Below are positions 40,148-48,875 of a stretch of 64,000 bases of DNA, piece by piece (positions within the stretch are counted from its first letter, which is position 1; each line of letters starts with the position of its first letter). The translations under genes and the position numbers were made by a program. Source of the stretch: Thraustochytrium sp. TN22 (Eukaryota > Sar > Bigyra > Thraustochytrida > Thraustochytriidae); contig JABLUY010000023.1 of the NCBI GenBank assembly GCA_013306675.1, forward strand, positions 62,001 to 126,000. The letters are read 5' to 3'. Under the pieces are notes generated by a model. That model ran no database searches. It had not been told where the DNA came from and saw nothing but the letters and a program-made list of their open reading frames with translations.

Positions 40148-41319
40148 CCGCACCGCTGTGGATGAACCCGGGTCAGGAGCACGCGCTGGCGTGGGAGGGT
40201 ACGATGGAGTCGCTGGACCGCATCCGGTCGACGCGTTCCATGCCGACGTCCGGGTACTCTCAGGCAGGCGGGAGCGCGACCGGGCCCACAGAGCCGGTTC
40301 TGCGCAAGAACGGCTACGCCACAGACGTGATCGGCGTGCGGGACGCAGAGCGCGAGATGATCTTCTCCACGGACTTTAACGTGCGCTTTACGGGCCGCAG
40401 CGCGCGGCCCGAGGCCATCGGCGACACGGTGGACGTGCTGCTGGACGATCGCGTGCGGTTCACGATGAGGATCGGTGAGGGCGGGCGAGCGGTCTTCAGG
40501 GATGGCTCGCTGCGACCGGACCCAGCCGAGCTGGGCGGCATCCGCGAGCTGCTGCAGGGCAAGCCGCGGCCCTTGAACCTGCGCTTTGAACACCGGTACA
40601 CGAGCAACGAGGAGTATCGGCTCAACACGGTGGATGCCTTACTGTGGGTCTGGGACTCCTCGGACTCCGTGGTGGTGTCTGACATTGACGGCACCATCAC
40701 GCGATCGGACGTGGGCGGTATGATCAACGGTGTACTGGGCGCGCGCATGGGGTGGAAGAAGGGCTATGCGCACCCCGGCGTCTGCTACCTGTACAACCAC
40801 GTCATCCAGCAGACCAGCGCGCATATGATGTATTTGACAGCGCGGCCGCTCAACCTCATCAACGATACGCGCTCGTACATTTACGAGCTCGAGCAGTCCG
40901 TGTCCTCGTCTAGCATGACGATGAAACGCCTGCCGCCGGGCCCCATCATCACCGACACGACCAACCTCTCGTCCAGCTTTCGCCGCGAGGTGGTGGACAA
41001 GTCCTCGCATGTCTTCAAGACCGAGATGCTTGGGAAGCTACGCGACTGCTTCCGCGAGGCGGGTCGCGACCTGCGCCGCTACCCGGTCTTTCTCGCCACC
41101 TTTGGCAACAAGGACACCGACGCGCGCGCCTACCGCGCGGTCGGCGCGCCGCCTGTCACCATCTTCATCATCGGCAGCGACTCGCGCGTTCAGGTGGCCG
41201 ACGAGTTTCGTGAGCGCTGGAACACGTACAGCGACCCGCGCCTTGTCAACGTCATTCTCGAGCGCATCGAGCTCATCCGCTCCGGCCGCCTGCCGGACCC
41301 TAACATGCCCATCGACTGA
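38431..41319 (+). CDS. SH3-domain lipin (phosphatidate phosphatase)
   Basis: A 962-residue lipin-family protein. Lipins dephosphorylate phosphatidate to diacylglycerol. The catalytic LNS2/C-LIP domain has the DxDxT motif as DIDGT at 751-755, then LTARPLNLINDTRSYI, SSSFRREVVDKSSHVFKTEML and FGNKDTDARAY. Just before it (about 631-700) lies an N-LIP-like segment: TDVIGVRD, FNVRF, then FTMRIGEGGRAVF. In most lipins N-LIP is at the far N terminus. Residues about 343-402 form an SH3 domain (ALYSFERRHPDELSF, GWIWAEN, GLCPTNYVE). A poly-Pro tract (about 557-570) could bind SH3 domains. The first 47 residues are Arg/Ala-rich without acids and look like a mitochondrial leader; a second ATG at 38572 gives 915 residues without it. 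Confidence 0.85.
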
Positions 41320-41391
41320 TGGGCCTGGGCGCTTGTACACTGGCAGCCTGAGCGCGAGCACGGAGTTTTTCTTTTTCTTACACGTTTCACA

Positions 41392-41910
41392 TCATGACAA
41401 CCAGGCGTGCTGCGCAATCCCGGCGAGCACGGCGAGCGCCGCCACCTGGATCGACCACCACACTGCGACGTTGCGCGCCGTCAGCTCAAGGCAGCTGGCT
41501 GGTGCCGCCGGCGCTGCTGCTGCTACTGCTGCTGTTGAGGGTGCTGACGCTGACAAGGATGCCGAAGCACGATCAGTAGGCGTGGCCGGCTTCGAGGCCT
41601 CGGCTTTGGCCGCCTTGGGAGCCTTGGGAACCCCATAGTAAGGGTCGGTGCTGCCAGCGAGGAGCGCCTTCACCGGCACCCCGATGCCAGCCTCGCTGCA
41701 CTCGCCCTGAAGCCTCTTGAGCTTGCTCATGACCTGGCGCACGCGGTAATTCTCCTCGAACCGCTCGGCCGCCTCAGCGGTCGGCAGCCGCTTCTGCCCC
41801 GTCCAGTGGTCGATGGCCGCGCGCACGTCGCGGTCGCGCAGGTCCATCTGCAGCAGCTTGTCGTCGCGCAGCGCCTCCAGCGCCTTGGCCACGCGCTCCA
41901 GCCCCGCCAT
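41392..41910 (-). CDS. Small tail-anchored protein of unknown function
   Basis: A 172-residue protein starting at the first ATG (41910). Residues 1-85 are helical and charged (LERVAKALEALRDDKL, then RAAIDHWTGQKRLP, then FEENYRVRQVMSKLKRLQG). An Ala/Pro/Ser linker follows, and the last 26 or so residues form one hydrophobic helix (NVAVWWSIQVAALAVLAG) with only a few residues after it. This is a tail anchor, probably ER or outer mitochondrial membrane. I do not recognise the soluble part. Its stop codon is only 72 bp from that of the convergent SH3-lipin gene, so the 3' UTRs almost certainly overlap. It shares a divergent promoter region with eEF1B. Confidence 0.65.
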   Translation of the reverse strand: MAGLERVAKALEALRDDKLLQMDLRDRDVRAAIDHWTGQKRLPTAEAAERFEENYRVRQVMSKLKRLQGECSEAGIGVPVKALLAGSTDPYYGVPKAPKAAKAEASKPATPTDRASASLSASAPSTAAVAAAAPAAPASCLELTARNVAVWWSIQVAALAVLAGIAQHAWLS

Positions 41911-42341
41911 GGCCGCGGCCGAGAGCTCCACGGCGGCGCGCTCCCCGCCCGCGTCCGGGTCCTGCTCGAGCTAACGTAGTACGTTAGCTGAGCAGCCCGC
42001 GGCCGAGGCCAGGTCCGAGTCGGAGTCCTTCCCGACGACGGTGCCGGCGGCGGCGGCGGCGCGTCCGTTAACGGCCGTCCGCGCAGCGGTTCGAAACCGC
42101 AAATGTCAACGTTGGCGCGTGTTGACGTGCGCGCAACTCGCAGCGGACCGAGCGCGGTCGCGCGGTGAATGAACCTCGGAGGCACCCGGTCCGGTGCGAG
42201 CGGGGCGCGGAATCTTACGCGCCACAGGATTTCTTTTGGAGCGCGGCGGAGGCGAGGCAGACGCGCATCGAGGTGGAGGGAGAGAGAAGTCGGGCAGTCG
42301 GTCGGTCGGTCGGTCGGTCGGTCGCGCGCAAGCAAGGCAAG
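41911..42341. promoter_or_regulatory. Divergent promoter region, tail-anchored protein / eEF1B
   Basis: A head-to-head 431-bp spacer. It holds a 21-bp palindrome with 10-bp arms AGCTAACGTA and TACGTTAGCT around one G (41969-41989), and the 10-bp palindrome CCGTTAACGG (42065-42074). A GTCG run (42297-42324) lies in the presumed eEF1B 5' UTR. eEF1B genes are usually highly expressed, so these sites are good candidates for factor binding. Confidence 0.5.
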
Positions 42342-42902
42342 ATGGCGGAGACGAACTACGACGCGGAGCTGCAGGACAACGTGGAGGTCCGGCAGACGGA
42401 GGCCTTCAGCGCCATCACGCTCAAGGACGACCCGGCCGAGTTCAAGGGCGGCAAGACGGAGGAGGCCACCGAGACCGCCGCCGCTGCGGAGAAGGAGGAC
42501 GCCGGCGACGACGACGACATGGACCTGTTCGGCTCGGACGACGAGGCCGACAAGGCCGCCGAGGCCGCGCTCGCCGAGAAGATGGCCGCCGAGAAGGCCG
42601 CCCGCAAGGCCGGCAAGGGCAAGGGTGAGCGCTCGCTCATCGTGCTCGAGGTCAAGCCGTTCGACGCCGAGACCGACCTGGAGGAGCTCGCCAAGGGCAT
42701 CAAGCAGTTCGAGCACGAGGGCATCCAGAACTGGGGCAAGGAGCACAAGCTCCTCCCGGTCGCCTTCGGCATCAAGAAGCTCGCCATCTCGGCCGTCGTC
42801 TACGACGACTACATGGGCGTCGACGGTCTCTCCGACATGATCGAGGAGAAGTACGGCGACCTCATCCAGTCCATCGACGTGCAGGCCATGTCCAAGGTCT
42901 AA
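42342..42902 (+). CDS. Translation elongation factor 1B, GEF subunit (eEF1B alpha/beta type)
   Basis: A 186-residue guanine-nucleotide exchange subunit that reloads eEF1A with GTP. The ATG at 42342 follows a GTCG repeat leader. Residues 1-60 are short and acidic, with no GST-like N-terminal domain. The acidic DMDLFGSDDEAD (about 60-70) is the conserved casein-kinase-2 region. The C-terminal exchange domain (about 97-186) has SLIVLEVKPFDAETDLEEL, EGIQNWGKEHKLLPVAFGIKKL, the exchange-loop region around VVYDDYMGVDGL and a terminal IDVQAMSKV. Naming differs between lineages (alpha, beta or delta), so no symbol is given. Codon use is strongly GC3-biased, as expected for a highly expressed gene. 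Confidence 0.93.
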   Translation: MAETNYDAELQDNVEVRQTEAFSAITLKDDPAEFKGGKTEEATETAAAAEKEDAGDDDDMDLFGSDDEADKAAEAALAEKMAAEKAARKAGKGKGERSLIVLEVKPFDAETDLEELAKGIKQFEHEGIQNWGKEHKLLPVAFGIKKLAISAVVYDDYMGVDGLSDMIEEKYGDLIQSIDVQAMSKV

Positions 42903-44551
42903 GTGCGCAGCTCTTTGCGCAGCTTCTCTTTTTCCCGCAAGTCTGCGTGGCTGGCTTCAGCATGCTGACGGCCTGCGCTCATCGTCCGCCAGGCCAGCAC
43001 GCCAGCCGCGCTGAAGCCTCCTGATGACCTCCGGGGCCGTGCGCATTCACGCACGTCTCAATCGCCCCTGGACGGAGAGATCTCTCCCTCCAAACATGGT
43101 ATGTTGATGTCTCTCTGCTGCTGCTGCTGCTGTCTCTTGTCTTGTGTCTGTTTGTTCGCTTGCTTGTTTGCTAGTGCTTGACTTTCCGTCTCTCATGAGC
43201 TGAGTTACTTGGCCAAGCTTTGAGGACGTGATGAGTGAGCGTTTTCCTTGCCTTCGGGGAGAGGAACCAATCATGAACTGTTGCCGGTGGCAGAGGATGC
43301 AGTTGTACATTGTGATCGACAGAACGATGATTTTTACGAAGCATTTTGAGTTTGGCTCGCTCTCGTTTCAGAGCTTCCAGATTACCGGCCAGCGGCAGTC
43401 GCAGCCAGAAGCATCAACCAACTGTAGCCGCGGCTACGTTGAAGCACAGTCAACGCAATAACTACAACGTCTCAGAGAACGTCTCGGACAGCAGCACTCA
43501 CTCTCACTCACAGCTTTTTTTTAACGTTAGGCCTGTGCCCAGCCTGAGGGTGGCGGCACAGCCGAGGCTCGATCGCAGCACTGGCCGCGACGACTTCGCA
43601 TTGAGCCTCTGACGTCGTTCAGCCTCGGCTCTCCGGCGAACCGGGCGAGCCTGCGGTGAGCACCTTGCTCACCGGATTTTGCCTCCGCCGGCGCCGGCTG
43701 GTATCCCAGGTCCAAGATCTCTCAACCGTCCCGCTCCGAGTTCGAGCGAAACAAACGGCTGCCAGTCTGCCGGTGGTGCCAGCTGGCACCTGCCAGCCTT
43801 GAGAGCAAGTTCATTCATGCTGGCTGCGCGGCACGACGTCGGCGATGCGCGCAAGCGTCGAGCACAGGCTGCTGCCCGGCTTCTCGCTACCTGCTCGCCG
43901 TTGAAAGGCCCCGGCGCACCCCCGGTAAGCACGACGGGCTTCACAAGCCTTGAGTATCATTCCCTCCACAGCCCACCGGCAGCCAGTCCAGCCAGCCGTG
44001 GCCGGCGGCGGCGGTCTCGGCCGCGCACAACGAGTGCGTACCAGTACCGCCGCCGCGTGGATCGTCGCCAGCCTCTGGCTCGCCTGCTGCCACTGGCAGG
44101 GCGGCGCTCCCCGGCCCGCCGACCCCAAGGTCGCAGCGACCTCGCCGATGATCAGACGCCCTGCACACCCTGCTTGGCAAGCAAGCTCTTGGCCGGGTTT
44201 TCCTCCCTCACCAGGAGCCCGGCCTGACAGTGAGCTCGCACTGGCGCTGTACTGGTCCCGCGGCGCGGCCTCCTACTAGCAGGGCGCCGACCAGGAGGAG
44301 AACGCTCGCCCGGCAAACCACCAGCCAGCCCAGCGGGCCGGAGAGGAGAGAGAGACAAACCACGAAGCCCGGCCGCGCGCTCAAGTTCACGAGGGACTGG
44401 TAGCGCGCGCAGGCTGTACACGCGACGCGACGTACGCCCGGTCCCAGCCGGCACGGCCGGGTGCAGGCGCTGCACTGCGGCGCGGCGCGGCGTCAGCGCG
44501 GAGTGTTGTGTTGAGGCTGCGCGTGTCCGTCAACTTGTCAAGGACCTCCTG

Positions 44552-44599
<48 letters not shown>

Positions 44600-44982
44600 C
44601 GGCGGGCGCCCGAAACGAGGCGGCCAGCGCCGCGAGCTGGCGGCGAGGGCGGCAGACCCGAGCGCGCGGCGCGAGGCCGGCGCGCGCGGAGCGGCGGAGG
44701 CCGGCGGGCCGGCGGCGGGCGCGGCGGGCAGGCGGACGCGGGCGGACGCGGGCGGACGGGCTCGATCGCGCGCCGGCGCGTGCGCGTGCGCGCGGGCTCG
44801 CCGCGAGTGCGAGGACTGCGCGGCAAGTGGACCTGGAGGCGGCGGCGCGCAGGCAGGCAGGCAGGCCTCCCTCCTCGACGTCGCGCCGCGAGCGCCGCGC
44901 GGGCGGAGGGCGGGCGCAGGCAAGCCGCTTTCCTCGCCTCGCCTGAGGCGAGACTCGGCGCTGGCCTCCCGAGGCGAGACTC
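42903..44982. other. Intergenic region, 2.08 kb
   Basis: Between eEF1B and the TMEM245-like gene, both plus. The first 700 bp are comparatively AT-rich, with a CTG run at about 43113-43130, and probably include the eEF1B 3' UTR. The last 500 bp are very GC-rich and carry a GCAG run (44551-44600), probably the next gene's promoter/5' UTR. No gene can be supported between. Confidence 0.45.
44551..44600. repeat. (GCAG)12 tetranucleotide run
   Basis: An uninterrupted GCAG run of about twelve units, about 380 bp before the TMEM245-like start. Confidence 0.9.
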
Positions 44983-47900
44983 ATGGGCTGGCGCGGCCGC
45001 GGCGGCGGCGGCGGCGGCGGCGTGGAGGTGGGCGAGGCGGACCCCGGCGGCGGCGCGGCGAGGCGGCGCGCCGGGGAGCTGAGCCCGTACAGCTCCGGGT
45101 CCGAGGCGGACGGCGCACTGCTCAGCCACGCGGCGCTGGACGGGAACTTCCTGGGGCCGGCTTCAGAGCCCGCCTTCACTGAGCCTCAGGGGACGGTCAT
45201 CGCGGCCGCAAACGATGACCTCGTGCGCCGGCAAAAGGACCGCGTCATCAGCATCATCCTGGGCAACCTCTTCACGCTCGGCATCGTCGGCGTGGTGTAC
45301 TTTAACTACGTGCTCTTCGAGTCGTACATTGGCGTCTTTCTGTACGCCTTCCTGGCGTCCGAGGCGCTTTGGGAGACGAAAAAGGGCATCGTGGACGTCC
45401 TAGTGCTCATTAACGACGGCGATGACGTGTCGCCAAGAAGGAAACTCGACAAGAGCATGCATGCCATGCTCGCGGCCTACAAGGCGCTCCCGCGGCCATG
45501 GGCGGCCGGCCTCGTGCTCCTCACGGCGCTCGCCTTCTTGGTGCAGCCCTTGCTCAGCCTGCTCACAGGCGCCGTGCTCGCAGCGCTCACCGCTCTCCTG
45601 TATGCGCTGGACCGTCGCGTCTTCTGGATGACCAAGGTGCACCGCCTCGTGCTTAACGACTCCACCTTCGTGGCGCTCCTGCTCATCCTTGTCATCGTCG
45701 TGGTGGGCGTCGTCTGCACCACGCTCTTTGCGGTCTTTGCCTTCCACGACGTCAAGGTCATGATGCACCTCATTCATAGCTGGGCCGAGGACACCCTCAT
45801 GAAGTCGCAGTGGGCGCAGGAGATGTGGCGCGAGGTCACGGGCCACGGCGAAGACGCACTCGACGCCTGGCTAGGTGATTTCGAGGCTCACTACGTCACC
45901 AACACCACCTGGGAGCCTGCCTTCCGTTGGGTCGTGCGCTACGTCGAGCAGACGCGCCTCGCCGCCAACGAGACGCTCGCCGCGCAGAACCAGACCTGCC
46001 GCGCCGACGCTGCCTCCCTCACCGGCGCCGGTGCCATGGCAGCCTGCGCGTCCGGCGTCCTTGCCGACGCTGACCCCACCAGCACCTTCTTTCTCTTCTC
46101 TGGCGCCCTCGACGACACAGTGGCCGACGACCCCGGAGCCTGGTTTGGAGACGCCTTTGCGCTCCCTGATTGGGCGCAGAACCGCTCCTTGCAGGAGGTC
46201 ATGCAGCTCGTTTTTGAGCAATCCAAGACAACCGACCTCGCCGGCATTACCGACAAGGTGCAGGGCTTCGCGCTCCAGGCGCGCGACGGCGTCTGGACCT
46301 CGACCATCTTCACCATGTCCGTGCTCCTCCTTGTGATTGACTTCGGTGTTCGCGTCATGTTCTTCATCACCATCCTCTTCATCCTGCTCAGCAGCGAGGA
46401 CAACCTCATGCACGAGATTCTCACCGGTATTTTCGCCTCTGGCGAAACCAACAGCGGCGCATTGGCCTCCGTGCAGGCGGCACCGCCACCCACGGCGGCT
46501 GCCGCCGTGTCCGAGTACGAATCACAGCCACTACTCGCCTCCTCTTCTTCTTCCTCCTCCTCCTCGTCGTCGTCGTCGCTCTCCTCGGCCTCGGCTGGCG
46601 CCTCGGCGCCGCCATTGCCGCCACCTCCAGCACAAGCACCTGCACAAGGTGCGGCCATGGCCAGCCCGCCCAATCGCACGCTTCTGCAGAGCGTTGCAGC
46701 GCGTCTCCCGGGCTCCTCCTCCTCTACCTCCATGGCCTCCATGGTGTCTACCGGCTCCTCAGACCGCGTCTCGGCCTCCGCTCTGGCGCCCTCTTCGCCG
46801 ATGCGTAGCCGCGTGGCGAGCACCGTCGACGAAGACGATGAGGACGAAGATATCGACGAAGTTGACGATGAGGACGACCTGCAGAGTGATTTCGGTCCGC
46901 CCCTGTCGCCGCAGCCCTCCTCGGCGCAGCGTGTCTCCGACATCATCCGCCTGGAGCAGCAGCTGCGCGCCACCATGGAGGCTGTGCTCATGCTCACGGT
47001 CAAGATGAGTCTGTATCGCGCCACGGCCACTTTCATGCTCTTCAAGGTCATGAGCATTCAGCTCCCATATCTAGCCGCCCTCCTGACCATCATGCTCACG
47101 CTCTTCCCCATCGTCTACGCCTACTGGGCGTGCCTCCCGTGGTGCATCATCTTCGCGCTCAATGGCTACTACCAGTCCTCGCTTCTGCTCTTCACGCTCC
47201 AGTACATCATCAGCTATCAGCTCGACAGCTGGGCGCTCGGCACCTTCCAGCGCAAGGTGCAACAGCCCTTTGCGGCGCAGGAATCTTCCGACCAGTCCAA
47301 GAATGAGTTCATGACTGGCATGTCCATGTTCTTTGGGGTCACCGCTTTTGGCGCACACGGCGTCATCCTCGGCCCGCTCCTCGTTTGCCTCGGCATCGTG
47401 TCCTACAACGTTTTCAAGAACACCCAACAGAGCGTACGCGCCACCCAGACCGCCGTCCCCCCGCCCGTCGCCTTCCACGGCGTCAGGCGGACGTGGTCCA
47501 CCGAGTCGCCAGTCTCGCGCGCGGCTGCCACGCCGCCGCCGCCCGCACAGCCTTTGGCATCGCGGAACGCCTTCACCACAGCGCCTCGCCAGCGCGTCAA
47601 GGGCCATCGCCGGTCGGATTCCGAGAACCCTGTCGCCTCATCCAAGTTGCTAGCAGCGATGGAGAGCTTCAACGCCGACCCGCTCGACGTCAGCGGCGCC
47701 AAGTTCGCCAGCGACGTCGACGGCGACGGCGACGCTAACGCCGTCACGGCCATCAACTCACCACGCGCCAACCTCACGCCGCGCGGCCGGCACGCGCTCG
47801 AGGAGGCCAAGGACGAAGCCACGCCGCGCGCTGGACCGGCGCGCAGCTTCGCTCAGCCCGAGGAGATCGACATCTTCGGCAGTCCCGTTGATGATTCCGA

Positions 47901-48585
47901 CGCACTCCAGCATCAGCACCAACGCAGCTCCAGCGAGCCGCCGGCGGGCCTCGTTCACCTTGTCAACGACGCCGACAGCGACGCGTTCACGACCTCGGCG
48001 GCGGCCGACGGCGAGCCCAACATCGTTGAGGCAACGCCCATGGTCCCGGCGCAAGCGCCCAATTCCGCGCGCCGGCCCCTAAGCTCGCACCCGCACCAGC
48101 ACCAGCACCAGCACAGTCTGCGTCAGCGTGAGAGCCGCCCCCGCCAGCACTCCGGCCGCCACCTCCCACAGAGCGTGCGGCCCGCCACTGGCGGTAGCGC
48201 GCGCCTTCGCCGCCACCATACGGCAAGTACCGGCCCCGTTGCGCCGCCCGAGCCCCGGCCCGGCCTTTTGGATAACATTATCAGCGCCGCGCTCAATGCG
48301 GCCGGCGGCAGCTCGCGCCGCAACACCTCCGGCGGGACACACCAGGACGTCGTGGGCCGCCAGGACACGCCGCCGAGAAGTAGTGCTGAATCCATCAGCG
48401 CCCTGCGCTCAGACCCCATGCGACGCCGTCAGAGCAGGTCCAACAACGAACGCCTCAAGGAAATCAAGGCCAGTACTGCCATGCTGAAGGAGCTGCACGA
48501 CGACGGGACGCTCACTCAGGAGCAATATGACTTCTACGTCGGCAAGTTGCTGAGCCGGCTCACTTCCTACCAGTCAGGCCGCTGA
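44983..48585 (+). CDS. TMEM245-like membrane protein (AI-2E transporter family)
   Basis: A 1200-residue polytopic membrane protein. A Gly-rich acidic leader (1-75) precedes helices grouped at about 90-150, 175-210 and 225-260. An extended loop with Asn-x-Thr sites follows, with further helices near 445-475. A Ser-rich, Ala/Pro and acidic loop of about 170 residues (490-660) comes next. The C-terminal group (about 670-840) ends with GMSMFFGVTAFGAHGVILGPLLVCLG, the hallmark of the AI-2E/TMEM245 family. A 350-residue low-complexity His/Gln-rich cytoplasmic tail ends in a short helical segment, STAMLKELHDDGTLTQEQYDFYVGKLL in two halves, similar to a SHOCT motif. Transport substrate is unknown. 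The start is the first ATG after a GC-rich leader. Confidence 0.75.
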   Translation: MGWRGRGGGGGGGVEVGEADPGGGAARRRAGELSPYSSGSEADGALLSHAALDGNFLGPASEPAFTEPQGTVIAAANDDLVRRQKDRVISIILGNLFTLGIVGVVYFNYVLFESYIGVFLYAFLASEALWETKKGIVDVLVLINDGDDVSPRRKLDKSMHAMLAAYKALPRPWAAGLVLLTALAFLVQPLLSLLTGAVLAALTALLYALDRRVFWMTKVHRLVLNDSTFVALLLILVIVVVGVVCTTLFAVFAFHDVKVMMHLIHSWAEDTLMKSQWAQEMWREVTGHGEDALDAWLGDFEAHYVTNTTWEPAFRWVVRYVEQTRLAANETLAAQNQTCRADAASLTGAGAMAACASGVLADADPTSTFFLFSGALDDTVADDPGAWFGDAFALPDWAQNRSLQEVMQLVFEQSKTTDLAGITDKVQGFALQARDGVWTSTIFTMSVLLLVIDFGVRVMFFITILFILLSSEDNLMHEILTGIFASGETNSGALASVQAAPPPTAAAAVSEYESQPLLASSSSSSSSSSSSSLSSASAGASAPPLPPPPAQAPAQGAAMASPPNRTLLQSVAARLPGSSSSTSMASMVSTGSSDRVSASALAPSSPMRSRVASTVDEDDEDEDIDEVDDEDDLQSDFGPPLSPQPSSAQRVSDIIRLEQQLRATMEAVLMLTVKMSLYRATATFMLFKVMSIQLPYLAALLTIMLTLFPIVYAYWACLPWCIIFALNGYYQSSLLLFTLQYIISYQLDSWALGTFQRKVQQPFAAQESSDQSKNEFMTGMSMFFGVTAFGAHGVILGPLLVCLGIVSYNVFKNTQQSVRATQTAVPPPVAFHGVRRTWSTESPVSRAAATPPPPAQPLASRNAFTTAPRQRVKGHRRSDSENPVASSKLLAAMESFNADPLDVSGAKFASDVDGDGDANAVTAINSPRANLTPRGRHALEEAKDEATPRAGPARSFAQPEEIDIFGSPVDDSDALQHQHQRSSSEPPAGLVHLVNDADSDAFTTSAAADGEPNIVEATPMVPAQAPNSARRPLSSHPHQHQHQHSLRQRESRPRQHSGRHLPQSVRPATGGSARLRRHHTASTGPVAPPEPRPGLLDNIISAALNAAGGSSRRNTSGGTHQDVVGRQDTPPRSSAESISALRSDPMRRRQSRSNNERLKEIKASTAMLKELHDDGTLTQEQYDFYVGKLLSRLTSYQSGR

Positions 48586-48875
48586 CCTCAAGCAGGACGA
48601 CCCTGCGCCTGCTCTGCGCTGGCCGCGTGCGCCGTCGCCCACTTCTCGCCTCCCTTCTTTCTCGTTCACTCTTCCCTCTCGCTCGCTTCCCACGGCCGTG
48701 TGATCATACGCACCACGGTCCCCTGGCTCTTCAAAGTCTCTGCTGCCTGGTTACGTGTCATGCCAAGCGAGCCGCTTGACCACTGTAGTCTACCTGCCAC
48801 CCAACTGGCACCTTCTGACCTTTTTGACCATTCTCTTCAGCTTGACCAATCTTTCCCTTCCAGGCACGTGAATTC

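Noticed and set aside
42086-42102. gcggttcgaaaccgc, resembling a tRNA T-arm/B box
   Set aside because: No D-arm, anticodon arm or pairing acceptor stem could be found at the right spacing.
42297-42324. The GTCG run as a possible CRISPR or telomere-like array
   Set aside because: It is a simple tetranucleotide microsatellite in a 5' UTR, without spacers.
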